Below are positions 45,716 to 54,910 of a stretch of 62,292 nucleotides of DNA, in pieces. The stretch is from Thermoplasma sp. (GTDB taxonomy: Archaea > Thermoplasmatota > Thermoplasmata > Thermoplasmatales > Thermoplasmataceae). Numbering within the stretch: the first letter of the stretch is position 1; each line of letters begins with the position of its first letter. Location: positions 1-62,292 of the forward strand of contig NZ_JAGDXM010000030.1 of assembly GCF_023256435.1 (NCBI RefSeq), read 5' to 3'. A model generated the notes under the pieces. It was given only the letters and a program-made list of their open reading frames with translations. It was not told where the DNA came from and searched no databases. The position numbers and the translations under genes were made by a program.

Positions 45716-46231
45716 CTATCTTCTGAACCCTCTAACTTGAGATATCTTTATTATCGGCTTGAGTTCTATGCCGTTTTCTCTGAGGAGTTCGGATCCGCCC
45801 TCCTCCCTGTCTACGACGCAAAAGGCACGCTTCACAATTGCGCCATTTTCACGCAGCGTCTGCACAGCCTTCAGCACAGAATTTCCTGTGGTAACAACAT
45901 CCTCTATGACATCTATCTCCTCCCCCTTTTCAAGCTTTCCAACAAGGAGGCTCATGGTTCCATGCGATCGTTCCTTTCTCACTATTATGTAGGGTACGGA
46001 AAGCTGCAGTGCCGTTGCGACAACAAGTGGAACGGCTCCGAGTTCCATGCCAGCGATCTTCTTTGATCTTATCATGGTAGAAAATTCGGATGCTATATTT
46101 TTCAGCAGATGTGGGTCTGTTGCGGCCTCCTTTATGTCAACATAATATGTGGATCTTTTTCCCGACGTTAATACGAAATCGCCGAATTTTATCGCGCCAA
46201 CTTTAAGTAGATCCTCTTCCAGTCCAACCAT
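45716..46231 (-). CDS. pyrE: Orotate phosphoribosyltransferase
   Basis: Makes OMP from orotate and PRPP in pyrimidine synthesis. The 171-residue product has FGDFVLTSGKRSTYYVDIKE at the N-terminus, the catalytic-loop region IVRKERSHGT and the PRPP-binding motif VIEDVVTTGNSVLKAV. It faces XPD divergently. OMP decarboxylase is not in the window. Confidence 0.96.
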   Translation of the reverse strand: MVGLEEDLLKVGAIKFGDFVLTSGKRSTYYVDIKEAATDPHLLKNIASEFSTMIRSKKIAGMELGAVPLVVATALQLSVPYIIVRKERSHGTMSLLVGKLEKGEEIDVIEDVVTTGNSVLKAVQTLRENGAIVKRAFCVVDREEGGSELLRENGIELKPIIKISQVRGFRR

Positions 46232-46396
46232 ATAATACCCTAAGGGCTATGGGTTTGTAAGAATAAAAGGTTTCCATATTGAATTATGTAGGTCACAGAT
46301 GATCAGCATCATCTTTGGGTGTTATGAGGCCAGAACCTCGTTGAGATGATTTCGGAGGTCATATTAATTAACCAGCATAGCATATTTCAGCGGACG

Positions 46397-48259
46397 ATGT
46401 ACGAGAACAGGCAGTATCAGGCAGAGGCCATAGACTTCCTCAGTAAATCACTTCAGGATCATTATGGCGTGGCATTGGAATCGCCAACAGGATCCGGAAA
46501 GACCATAATGGCTCTGAGATCTGCTCTGAAATATGCCAGCGAAAGGAAGCTGAAGATCCTGTATCTCGTGCGTACAAATTCTCAAGAGGAACAGGTCATC
46601 AGGGAGCTTCGCGCGATTTCTTCGGCAGTAAAGGTCAGGGCTATACCGATGCAGGGCAGAGTTAACATGTGCATACTCTACCATATGATCGAGGATCTCC
46701 ATGAGATAAATGCAGAATCGCTGGCCAAATTCTGCAACATGAAGAAACGCGAGGTCATGGCGGGAAACGAATCTGCCTGCCCATATTTCAACTTCAAGAT
46801 AAGATCGGACGAAACTAAGAGATATATATTTGAAGAACTCCCAACCGCAGAGGAGTTCTATGAATACGGAGAACGAAACAACGTTTGCCCATACGAGAGC
46901 ATGAAGGCAGCACTGCCTGATGCAGAAATTGTTGTGGCACCGTATGCTTATTTTCTCAACAGAAACATAGCTGAAAAGTTTCTCAGCCACTGGGGTGTAT
47001 CAAGAAACCAGCTCGTGATCATCCTCGACGAGGCGCACAATCTTCCGGATATAGGCCGATCAATAGGATCGTTCAGGATATCCATTGAATCTCTCAATAG
47101 GGCCGACAAGGAGGCTCAGGCCTACGGCGATCCAGAACTTTCACAGAAGATACATGTATCCGATCTCATAGAGATGGTAAGAAGCGCCCTTCAGAGCATG
47201 GTGAGCGAGAGGTGCCAGAAGGGGGACGTCAGGATAAGATTCCAGGAATTCATGGAATACATGATGATAATGAACAAGAAGGGAGAAAGGGAGATACGTT
47301 CTCTCTTCAACTATCTCTATCTTTTCGGAGAGTACGTTGAAAATGAGAAGGAAAAGGTGGGCAAGGTGCCGTTCAGTTACTGCTCATCCGTTGCCGCCAG
47401 GCTGTCTGCGTTTTCGGATCAGGATGAGGAAAGATACGCCGCCATTCTTTCTCCAGAAGAGTCTGGGTATATCCAGGCAGCGTGCCTCGATCCGTCAGGA
47501 ATCCTGGAGGTTCTGAAGGAATCCAAGACCATACACATGTCTGGTACGCTCGATCCCTTTGATTTTTACTCAGACATAACTGGTTTTGAAATCCCGTTCA
47601 AGAAGATAGGCGAAATATTTCCGCCGGAAAACAGGTACATCGCATACTATGATGGTGTATCGTCCAAGTATGACACCCTGGATGAAAGAGAACTGGACAA
47701 GATGGCAACCATCATAGAAGAGATAGTGACGAAGGTTAGGAGAAACACCATAGTATACTTTCCATCGTACTCGCTGATGGATAAAGTTGAGAACAGGGTC
47801 TCATTTGATCATATGAAGGAATACAGGGGCATAGATCAGAAGGAACTCTATGCCATGCTTCGAAAATTCAGGAAGGGAAATGGTACCATATTTGCAGTCT
47901 CTGGAGGCAGATTATCGGAGGGTATAAACTTTCCTGGAAATGAGCTCGAAATGATAATACTTGCAGGTCTTCCGTTTCCCAGGCCTGACGCATTAAACAG
48001 ATCACTCTTTGATTACTACGAAAGAAAATACGGCAAGGGCTGGGAATACAGCGTGGTGTATCCAACAGCCATAAAGATAAGGCAGGAAATAGGGAGGCTC
48101 ATCAGAAGTGCTGATGACGTAGGTGCGTGCGTCATACTTGATAAAAGATCTGGGCAGTTCAAAAGATTCATACCAGATCTCAGGAAGACATCCGATCCGG
48201 CTTCAGATATCTACAATTTCTTTTCGTCGCTAAAAACTGGAGAAAAATACAGCGCATGA
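46397..48259 (+). CDS. xpd: XPD-family 5'-3' DNA helicase with [4Fe-4S] cluster
   Basis: Superfamily 2 helicase related to the TFIIH subunit XPD. Its 620 residues begin [15 protein letters not shown]. Walker A is ESPTGSGKT, motif II is ILDEAHN, and the FeS-domain cysteines are Cys92, Cys113, Cys128 and Cys164 (MCILYHM, FCNMKK, SACPYF, NVCPYES). The C-terminal motifs include [12 protein letters not shown] and [14 protein letters not shown]. The length and sequence match my memory of the crystallised T. acidophilum XPD. An upstream in-frame ATG at 46346 is not needed. Confidence 0.96.
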   Translation: MYENRQYQAEAIDFLSKSLQDHYGVALESPTGSGKTIMALRSALKYASERKLKILYLVRTNSQEEQVIRELRAISSAVKVRAIPMQGRVNMCILYHMIEDLHEINAESLAKFCNMKKREVMAGNESACPYFNFKIRSDETKRYIFEELPTAEEFYEYGERNNVCPYESMKAALPDAEIVVAPYAYFLNRNIAEKFLSHWGVSRNQLVIILDEAHNLPDIGRSIGSFRISIESLNRADKEAQAYGDPELSQKIHVSDLIEMVRSALQSMVSERCQKGDVRIRFQEFMEYMMIMNKKGEREIRSLFNYLYLFGEYVENEKEKVGKVPFSYCSSVAARLSAFSDQDEERYAAILSPEESGYIQAACLDPSGILEVLKESKTIHMSGTLDPFDFYSDITGFEIPFKKIGEIFPPENRYIAYYDGVSSKYDTLDERELDKMATIIEEIVTKVRRNTIVYFPSYSLMDKVENRVSFDHMKEYRGIDQKELYAMLRKFRKGNGTIFAVSGGRLSEGINFPGNELEMIILAGLPFPRPDALNRSLFDYYERKYGKGWEYSVVYPTAIKIRQEIGRLIRSADDVGACVILDKRSGQFKRFIPDLRKTSDPASDIYNFFSSLKTGEKYSA

Positions 48260-48311
48260 TCCATCCGTGGAAAATGTTTTAAGCCTGTTTTGATATGTAA
48301 AGCTGGTTTAT

Positions 48312-48767
48312 ATGGCTATCAACGCTGTGGCTGGCTTCATCAGGGAGTTCTCTCCTAAGGATATTGATCAGGTCTACAGGATAGCACAGAATTCCCTGAC
48401 AGAGTTCTATACCCAGTCCCTGATAATGGATCTTCACAGGGAATGGCCTGAATCATTCATGGTATATACCATAACGGATACGGTTGTTGGTTTCATAGTG
48501 GGCTCGAAGTATTCCAGAACAGAAGCCAGAATACTTCTCTTTGCGGTTGATGAGAGGTTCAGGAAGATGGGTGTCGGTTCCGCGTTGATGGACAGATTCC
48601 TTCAGCTGTGCAGGGAGGAGAACATGCTGAGTGTGCGGCTGGAGGTCAGAACAGATAATGATGAGGCCATACGCTTCTATAAGAAATATGGATTTGTTAT
48701 AACGGCATTGCTTCCTGGATATTACAGTGATTCTTCAAATGCATATACCATGTGGCGCATCATATGA
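48312..48767 (+). CDS. GNAT N-acetyltransferase, RimI/Ard1-like
   Basis: A 151-residue acetyltransferase with the acetyl-CoA loop DERFRKMGVGSALMDRFL and the C-terminal IRFYKKYGFVITALLPGYYS typical of the RimI/Ard1 branch. It probably acetylates protein N-termini. ARILLFAVDERF precedes the loop as in that branch. It follows XPD by 52 nt with a TAAAGCTGGTTTAT stretch between them that could be a promoter. Confidence 0.9.
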   Translation: MAINAVAGFIREFSPKDIDQVYRIAQNSLTEFYTQSLIMDLHREWPESFMVYTITDTVVGFIVGSKYSRTEARILLFAVDERFRKMGVGSALMDRFLQLCREENMLSVRLEVRTDNDEAIRFYKKYGFVITALLPGYYSDSSNAYTMWRII

Positions 48768-49107
48768 ATGCATTCAATTTATTGAAAAGTTAGAAGTTTG
48801 AAGAAGCTGTAAAATTAAGATATTCAGATGTGATATGGGCGGAATTTTCCGGCGGAATTGTTTAATATACGTTTTGCAAGAATTCATAATAATAGGGCTT
48901 ATGCAGTCCAAATAAAAGCCTGTTTGTATCATGATATAGATCCTGTACTGAATCAGATGCACAGGCAAAGACCACTTCGCTGAAAGGAATTTTAGAAGAT
49001 TCAGCTGAGTGATAGCTCACCATAGCTTCGTATTATGATGTTTTGGCGATCGAAAATAACTGCAATATGATATTTTACAAAAACTCGCATAACTCCAAAA
49101 TAAAATT
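48768..49107. other. Gene-free interval between convergent genes
   Basis: About 340 AT-rich nt between the acetyltransferase gene and the metK terminator. Only short frames without family features are present. Nothing recognisable is seen. Confidence 0.5.
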
Positions 49108-49108
49108 G

Positions 49109-49136
49109 AAAAAAATTGGCCACTTAGGTGTGGCCA
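49109..49136 (-). terminator. Intrinsic-type terminator of metK
   Basis: On the minus strand, 7 nt after the metK stop, TGGCCAC and GTGGCCA form a perfect 7-bp GC-rich stem with a 6-nt loop (49117-49136), followed directly by AA and a run of seven T. This is a bacterial-looking hairpin-plus-T terminator in an archaeon, where T-runs alone usually suffice. Confidence 0.75.
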
Positions 49137-49142
49137 TTCCGA

Positions 49143-50345
49143 TTAGAATACAGGGATCTTGCCTTCGACAAACTGCATCGTCAGATCCGATATGTGGGCA
49201 ATTCTGTCGTCAACGAGATTTCTTATGTTGTTCTTGTGCTTTGAATGATCAACGTTCCCCTCATATATGACCTGCACGCTTGCCACATGCGGATCGTCTA
49301 TGGGTCTGCCTATCTGAGAAACTATCCTGACTAGTACCTCAGCGATGTCGTTGCCTTCCTCCTTCACTATATCGTTAGCTATCTTGTTTGACAGAACATT
49401 ATAAAGCTTTCCCACGTGCGTGACTGGGTTCTTTCCTGCGGCGGCCTCCATGCTCATGGCCCTGTACGGTGTTATCAACCCATTGACTCTGTTTCCCCTT
49501 CCCACTGATCCGTCATCGCCGTTCTCCATGGACATACCTGTGACCGTAAGATATCCAACGGCCTTGCCATCTTCCTTTATATCTGCGGTATTTATGAAAA
49601 CCTTTACCTCCTTGTCTGTGTACTCGACAGCGTTGTCCAGGACGAGCTGCTTAAGTTCATCCTTTATATTGAAGTATTCGTCGGCATCGTGAATGTATTT
49701 ATCCACCATTGCTGCCGCCACAGTCAGGTTTATCGTGTCTTTCTGCCTGAATCCCATGACCTTGATATCATAGCCAACCATGGGCATCTTCTTTTTGAGC
49801 TCTCCGTTAAGGTATTTCTCCGTATTCAGAACCATGTTTTCAGTTTCGGACAGAGGTGCAAATCCAACCCCGAATGATGTGTCGTTGGCCTCAAGCTTCT
49901 TTGTATCGTAGACTTCCACAAGATCAACAGAGCCTTGGCCTATCCTGGAATCTATCATGACATCTGCATCCACGTCCAGATGCTTGAAATGTTCTCTGAG
50001 ATAGTCTCTGGCGGCCTTAATCGTTATAGATTTGAACGGCACACGGTCATTACCCACCTTAGTTGTGGCTCTTCCGCTAAGGAGTATATATGTCGGCTCC
50101 AAAACAAGCCCGCCTCCATACTTGGGTGCCGACTGCCCGCCGACGACCTCAACCTGATCCGTGTTGTGGTGCAGGATCCTACCGTAGTGCTCTATGTAAT
50201 ATTTTGATAGGGATCTGCTAACTGCCTCTGCAATACCGTCTGCAACGCTATCTGGATGCCCGATACCCTTCCTCTCCACTATTTCAACTTCTTTCTTTGG
50301 AGTCGGTATCTGGTGCAGCTCCTCGACTGAGATATTTCTCTCCAT
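49143..50345 (-). CDS. metK: S-adenosylmethionine synthetase, archaeal type
   Basis: Makes SAM from methionine and ATP. The 400-residue product belongs to the distinct archaeal family: VERKGIGHPDSVADGIAEAV, HHNTDQVEVVGGQSAPKYGG, MIDSRIGQGSVDLVEVYD, SMENGDDGSVGRGNRVNGLI and AAGKNPVTHVGKLYNVLSN. GAGGT stands before the ATG, and a CATAAATATGG box is about 25 nt upstream. It is divergent from purH and ends in a hairpin terminator. Confidence 0.97.
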   Translation of the reverse strand: MERNISVEELHQIPTPKKEVEIVERKGIGHPDSVADGIAEAVSRSLSKYYIEHYGRILHHNTDQVEVVGGQSAPKYGGGLVLEPTYILLSGRATTKVGNDRVPFKSITIKAARDYLREHFKHLDVDADVMIDSRIGQGSVDLVEVYDTKKLEANDTSFGVGFAPLSETENMVLNTEKYLNGELKKKMPMVGYDIKVMGFRQKDTINLTVAAAMVDKYIHDADEYFNIKDELKQLVLDNAVEYTDKEVKVFINTADIKEDGKAVGYLTVTGMSMENGDDGSVGRGNRVNGLITPYRAMSMEAAAGKNPVTHVGKLYNVLSNKIANDIVKEEGNDIAEVLVRIVSQIGRPIDDPHVASVQVIYEGNVDHSKHKNNIRNLVDDRIAHISDLTMQFVEGKIPVF

Positions 50346-50428
50346 AATTAACCTCTGGATAGTCCATATTTATGGTTTATTAAATGTTTTGTAAGCAAAT
50401 TCCAAATATTACGGCATCTGAAAATAAT

Positions 50429-50458
50429 ATTACTATTAGTAATTAGAACAATATTTAT
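50429..50458 (+). promoter_or_regulatory. purH promoter with a 15-bp palindrome
   Basis: ATTACTATTAGTAAT (50429-50443) is a perfect palindrome with 7-bp arms. It directly abuts the box ACAATATTTATGC (about 50448-50460), which lies 20-30 nt before the purH ATG and fits a leaderless transcript. A regulator bound there would touch the transcription-factor B site. Confidence 0.5.
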
Positions 50459-50479
50459 GCCCTCCGTTGAATAACACCC

Positions 50480-51955
50480 ATGAACTTCCTCATAAGTGTT
50501 TATGACAAGACTGGCCTGATCGATTTTCTCTCGAGCATAAAGAGCAAGATCGATCTGGTATACGCAACATCAGGTACCTACAGATCGCTTGGAGGCTTGG
50601 GTCTGAAACTTCATGAGACATCTGAGATAACCGGCTTCGAGGACCTTCTAGGTGGAAGGGTAAAGACGCTTCATCCGATGCTGTACGCCGGCCTTCTGTA
50701 CAGGGACAGGAATGATGGAGACCAGATAAAATTCGATGTTGTCATATCAAATCTATATCCATTCAGCTCTGATATGAAGAGCGAGGACGAAATGATAGAG
50801 AACATCGACATTGGCGGCGTCTCGCTGACCAGGGCAGCCGCGAAGAACTACAGGAACATACTGGTACTGACCTCTCCCGACGACTATGCAGCAGCCGCTG
50901 AGGTGATCAACTCCGGATCCATACCACAAGAATACAGGAAGAGAATGGCTATGAAGGCCTTCATAAGGATGGCTGAATATGATGCAAAGATACATGAGGG
51001 CCTTTCAAGGATTTTTGGCATGGTTCCAGATTCATACGCCGTCATAGGCCATGACGGAGAAAAGTTGAGATACGGTGAAAACCCGGATCAGGAAGGATAT
51101 CTGTTCATTAATGGTGCGCATGTCGGTGTGGCAGGTGCAGAAAAGCTCAACGGAAAAGAACTTTCATACAATAATATACTGGATGCTGATTCGGCCTTCG
51201 AGACTGCACTTGAGTTTCAAGATCCTGCAGTGGTTGTCATGAAGCATAACACACCGTCTGGCGTGGCACAGGACGACGACATAGTGGCTGCCTTCAGGAA
51301 GGCATGGGATGCAGATTCTGAGAGCGCATACGGTTCCGTGATAGCAGTTAACAGAAAGGTCACGGAGGAACTGGCTGCGGCCATGAAGCCTTACTTCATA
51401 GAGGTTGTTCTTGCTCCGGACTACGAAGATAAGGCACTGGATCTGCTCAGAAAGAAGAAAAACCTCCGTGTTCTCAGGGTGAACTGGCAGAGGGACACAA
51501 GACTGCGCATAAGGTCAGTATCGGGGGGATTTCTGGCTCAGACACCGATGCATGCCTCCATTGATGCATCTTCCCTCAAGCTCGTGACGGAGAGATCCGC
51601 CGATCCGAAATCGCTGGAGGATCTATTGTTTGCATGGAAGGTTGTAGCCAGATCGAGGAGCAATGCGATAGTATTCGCGAAGGATCTGGTGACAACGGGT
51701 ATAGGTGCCGGTCAGACCTCAAGGGTTGAGGCAGTTAGGATAGCTGCGCAGCGTGCCGGCGATCGTTCAAAGGGATCAGTGATGGCCTCTGATGCGTTCT
51801 TCCCGTTCCCTGATAGCATCGATGTGGCAGCAGATGCTGGAATAAAGGCCATAATCCAGCCGGGCGGATCAATAAGGGATGATGAAGTGATAAAACGCTG
51901 CAACGAGCTCGGAATACCCATGTACTTCACAGGAAAAAGAGTGTTCCTCCATTAA
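50480..51955 (+). CDS. purH: Bifunctional AICAR formyltransferase/IMP cyclohydrolase PurH
   Basis: Performs the last two steps to IMP. The 491-residue product has an N-terminal MGS-like cyclohydrolase domain (ISVYDKTGLIDFLSS, ATSGTYRSLGGLGLKLHETS, RVKTLHPMLYAGLLYR) and a C-terminal formyltransferase domain with the active-site Lys-His in VVMKHNTPSGVA, ESAYGSVIAVN and SDAFFPFPDSID. The order and length are those of bacterial PurH, whereas most archaea use the unrelated PurP and PurO. This suggests acquisition from bacteria. Confidence 0.95.
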   Translation: MNFLISVYDKTGLIDFLSSIKSKIDLVYATSGTYRSLGGLGLKLHETSEITGFEDLLGGRVKTLHPMLYAGLLYRDRNDGDQIKFDVVISNLYPFSSDMKSEDEMIENIDIGGVSLTRAAAKNYRNILVLTSPDDYAAAAEVINSGSIPQEYRKRMAMKAFIRMAEYDAKIHEGLSRIFGMVPDSYAVIGHDGEKLRYGENPDQEGYLFINGAHVGVAGAEKLNGKELSYNNILDADSAFETALEFQDPAVVVMKHNTPSGVAQDDDIVAAFRKAWDADSESAYGSVIAVNRKVTEELAAAMKPYFIEVVLAPDYEDKALDLLRKKKNLRVLRVNWQRDTRLRIRSVSGGFLAQTPMHASIDASSLKLVTERSADPKSLEDLLFAWKVVARSRSNAIVFAKDLVTTGIGAGQTSRVEAVRIAAQRAGDRSKGSVMASDAFFPFPDSIDVAADAGIKAIIQPGGSIRDDEVIKRCNELGIPMYFTGKRVFLH

Positions 51956-51980
51956 AATTTATAATTATAAATCAAAAATT

Positions 51981-52736
51981 TTATTCTCCCTTGAAAACAG
52001 GTTTTCTCTTTTCCTTGAATGCAGTGAGTCCCTCCTTAGCATCCTTTGTCCTGAACGTAAGCGCAAACTTTTCCTTCTCCATCTCGTAGCCCTCCCTTCT
52101 CGTATAGGTCATCACCTCTTTTATGTATCTGACTGAAACTGCAGGTTTTTCCGCCAGATCCCTGGCCAACTTTATGGCCTCCTCAAGATAGTTTTCAGAT
52201 ACCATATTCACTATGCCATGCGACAGAGCTTCCTTTTCATCTATCACACGCCCGGTCAGAGCAAGATATTTTCCGTAAGATGGACCAGCGAGATCTATTA
52301 TCCTTTGCGTTCCACCGAAACCGGGCATTATGCCAAGGCCAACCTCAGGAAATCCATACTTTGTATTAACGTCTGATATGCGAAAATCGCATGCCAGTGC
52401 CAGCTCAAAGCCTCCGCCAAGTGCATAGCCATGGACAGCTGCGATAACCGGTTTTTCATAGGTCGCTATGCTGTTCATTACATTCTGGCCCAGATCCGAG
52501 AAATGATAGGCAGCTCGGTCATCCATCGTCAGAAAGTTGTTTATATCGGCTCCGGCAGAGAATGCACGGTCGCTTCCCCTCAGAACAACAACTTTTCCTG
52601 ATTCCCTGATGGCCTGCTCAACCTCGTGCAGGACATCGATGGTGAGGGGATTTAACGGATTCTCCCTCTTTATCTGTACGATTCTTACATTGCCGTCATC
52701 CTGTATCTTTATCTCTCTGTAAACCTCATCAGACAT
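51981..52736 (-). CDS. Enoyl-CoA hydratase/isomerase (crotonase family)
   Basis: A 251-residue crotonase. The oxyanion-hole segments FSAGADINNF and AVHGYALGGGFELALACDF are present, with the catalytic-glutamate region FPEVGLGIMPGFGGTQRI. The C-terminal FKEKRKPVFKGE is typical. It probably hydrates enoyl-CoA in fatty or branched-chain acid breakdown. It is a single gene converging on purH, with no other beta-oxidation gene adjacent. Confidence 0.92.
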   Translation of the reverse strand: MSDEVYREIKIQDDGNVRIVQIKRENPLNPLTIDVLHEVEQAIRESGKVVVLRGSDRAFSAGADINNFLTMDDRAAYHFSDLGQNVMNSIATYEKPVIAAVHGYALGGGFELALACDFRISDVNTKYGFPEVGLGIMPGFGGTQRIIDLAGPSYGKYLALTGRVIDEKEALSHGIVNMVSENYLEEAIKLARDLAEKPAVSVRYIKEVMTYTRREGYEMEKEKFALTFRTKDAKEGLTAFKEKRKPVFKGE

Positions 52737-52930
52737 ACAGCACCTCCATCATGTCATACGCTCCTCTCTTAAGCTCTGTAGCGTCCTGCTTCAACGATCG
52801 ACATCTGGCTCTATGAATATATTACATACGAGCGAGATGCGGAGATCTCCACAGGTATATATTATGATTTCAGCGATTTTGCTCAGGTACCACGCCGCTT
52901 GCTTTTTGCGGATGATACAAGAAAGAAAAC

Positions 52931-52965
52931 GGAAAGACAATTTATAAATCTTTCCAAGTGGAAAG
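52931..52965 (+). promoter_or_regulatory. Orphan promoter-like element with palindromic sites
   Basis: A clean TATA box TTTATAAAT (52941-52949) is followed directly by the palindrome CTTTCCAAGTGGAAAG (52950-52965). GGAAAG also stands before the box (52931-52936), so the TATA box is bracketed by complementary half-sites. No intact gene follows. The next recognisable sequence is the TnpB relic. Confidence 0.45.
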
Positions 52966-53169
52966 TTCGTACATCTTCTGTCGGAATAGAGAATTTTATT
53001 ACTGACAGGGAAGTTCTCTAATCATGACCATCCTTCTTTCCACAGTTTAGAATTCTATCATGGGAAATTGAAGATAACCGTAATAAAAGTTTGTTATCTA
53101 TGATCATATACCTTTTATCCTCCATGAACGGGAAGACCCCTTGACTTGGCAGGGGATGAAAGCGAACAC

Positions 53170-53618
53170 AAACTTTAGGATACTATGTCGGAATCTATTG
53201 AACAATGTTCAGGAATATTAAACTGAAGCTTCCGTATGATGGATTCGCTCATTGAGACAGCGAAGCAGTTCAGGTAAGCTGCACAGATAGTCCTGGAACA
53301 TGGTTTTGAGAATAAAACGTTCAATAAAAACAGGCTCAATAAAGGTACATACAGAAAGGTGAGGGAAAGGATACCCACACTGCCATCAGCACTCGTTCCG
53401 CCCATCGTAAACTGAAGAAAATAAGCGGAAGAGAGAGACGGTTTGTGCGTGATGTCAATCACGTAATTTCCAAGAGGATAGTTTAGCTTCCCTACGATGT
53501 ATTTGCACTTGAGGCACTGAACTTCAGGCTGCTGTCAGCCAGCCGATCGCTGCGGTTCAATGAAACCTCATCTACTGGTGGGAAGAGAGACCAGCAACAA
53601 GTCCATTATGTGAGGTAG
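53170..53618 (+). pseudogene. Decayed TnpB (IS200/IS605 family) gene
   Basis: Plus-strand fragments in shifting frames carry TnpB blocks in order: IKLKLPYDG and SLIETAKQFR, then AAQIVLEHGFENKTFNKNRL, GTYRKVRERIPTLPSALV, then HRKLKKISGRERRFVRDVN with HVISKRIV, a TAG, and LPYDVFALEALN. At least three stops and two frameshifts interrupt it, and roughly 100 residues are missing between the N-terminal part and the HRKLKKISG block. The RuvC end and zinc finger are lost. No tnpA is seen beside it. TnpB is the RNA-guided nuclease ancestor of Cas12; this copy cannot be active. Confidence 0.85.
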
Positions 53619-53633
53619 GGGTAGTTGACATTT

Positions 53634-54386
53634 TCAGATGAGCCTTCCTATGAAAACCTTTGTCGTGTATTTCAGGACTATCTTTCCATCTTTCTGATTT
53701 GTTTTGAACAGATCTTCGAGCCTTGAAATGGCCTCCCTGTACCTGGGATCGTTCTCCTGGAGGCTGTAAGAATTGGACAGATATCTGCCGATCAATCCGT
53801 CTAGATCCAGAGCTTGAAAATTGTCCATCTGATAATAATCATAGTCGTAATCAAAAAAACTATATATCCTTTCAGCAGGTATGGCTGTGCTTCCAGTGCC
53901 GTGATATCCCTTGCTGAATTCCCGCACCAGCTCTTCATACTGCTGCGTGAATGGATCACGCACATCCCTGTCGTTCCAGATGAGGACAACCATGTTTGGT
54001 GCCTTAAGTATCCTTCTGAATTCCCTTTTGGCTCTATCCATATCGAACCAGTGAAATGCCTGGCCAACTGTGATGACGTTCACAGAATGATCATTGAGGC
54101 GGGTTGATTCGGCTTTGCCGACAACGAAACTTACATTGCTATACGAAGAAAGAATCTTCTTCGCAACGGCCAGCATATCTTCGTTGGGATCAACACATAT
54201 TACTGGGTTTCCATTTTCAAGGAACAATCTTGCAAGTATGCCGGTACCGCAGCCTATATCTGCAATAACCATATCCTTATTGAAACCGTATTTCTCCTTA
54301 AGAAGCCTGATTATCTCTATGGGATAAGCTGGCCTGTATTTCGAATAATTTTCTGCTTTACCTGTAAAATCGCCTTCTGCAACCAT
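53634..54386 (-). CDS. SAM-dependent methyltransferase (type 11)
   Basis: A class I methyltransferase of about 250 residues. It starts MVAEGDFTGKAENYSKYRPA and has the SAM loop VIADIGCGTGILARLF, the acidic CVDPNEDML, and VITVGQAFHWFDMDRAKRE with the family's conserved FHW. AAAGGTAAA precedes the ATG at 54386. A longer frame starts at 54446. The substrate is unknown. The gene ends only 16 nt from the TnpB relic. Confidence 0.87.
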   Translation of the reverse strand: MVAEGDFTGKAENYSKYRPAYPIEIIRLLKEKYGFNKDMVIADIGCGTGILARLFLENGNPVICVDPNEDMLAVAKKILSSYSNVSFVVGKAESTRLNDHSVNVITVGQAFHWFDMDRAKREFRRILKAPNMVVLIWNDRDVRDPFTQQYEELVREFSKGYHGTGSTAIPAERIYSFFDYDYDYYQMDNFQALDLDGLIGRYLSNSYSLQENDPRYREAISRLEDLFKTNQKDGKIVLKYTTKVFIGRLI

Positions 54387-54785
54387 CCATTTTACCTTTT
54401 CTATACCATGGCCAATTTGCCTTTCATCTTGAGACCAATATCCCATCAGATGTACACTTAGACCTGATCACGCCGATATCGATGCATACGGATCTGCATT
54501 GGATCCCTGCGCCCTGCACCTATAGGTCATGCCGCTTATCTATCGCAACTAGGATCATACGCGGAATTTACCCTCAACGGAATCTCAGCATCTCCTTTCA
54601 GTCTAGAGCCCTCTACCTGTATGGGTATATTCTAACTGCACTAACCCTATTTCTATCAATATAGCAAAATTTTTATTAAATCTTTCCGTTGATAGAGATC
54701 CGTATCCTCATTGCTGAGGGTTGGAATTTTAACGATCCCTTAGACTTCTAACTTTGCCTATAAAAGAAAGAACATCTTCATAAGA
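54387..54785. other. Gene-free interval
   Basis: About 400 nt between the methyltransferase start and tRNA-Thr. Short frames only, and nothing recognisable. Confidence 0.45.
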
Positions 54786-54858
54786 AGCCACTGGAGGGCA
54801 TCGATCCCCCGACCTGCTGATTACAAGTCAGCTGCTCTACCAACTGAGCTACAGTGGC
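54786..54858 (-). tRNA. tRNA-Thr (TGT)
   Basis: On the minus strand, acceptor GCCACTG pairs with CAGTGGC, leaving discriminator T73, which is common in archaeal threonine tRNAs. The D-arm is GCTCAGTTGGTAGAGC. The anticodon stem CTGAC-type arm holds TTGTAAT, giving anticodon TGT, and the T-arm is CGGGGGATCGATGCCCTC-like. 73 nt, no intron, CCA not encoded. An AAATAATATACAAA box lies about 25-35 nt upstream. Confidence 0.96.
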
Positions 54859-54910
54859 TTATCCGTCAGGAAATTCAATTTTTGTATATTATTTTATCTT
54901 AACCGATGCT

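Noticed and set aside
53175-53462. 95-residue minus-strand frame
   Set aside because: It is antisense to the TnpB relic, whose motifs on the plus strand explain the sequence.
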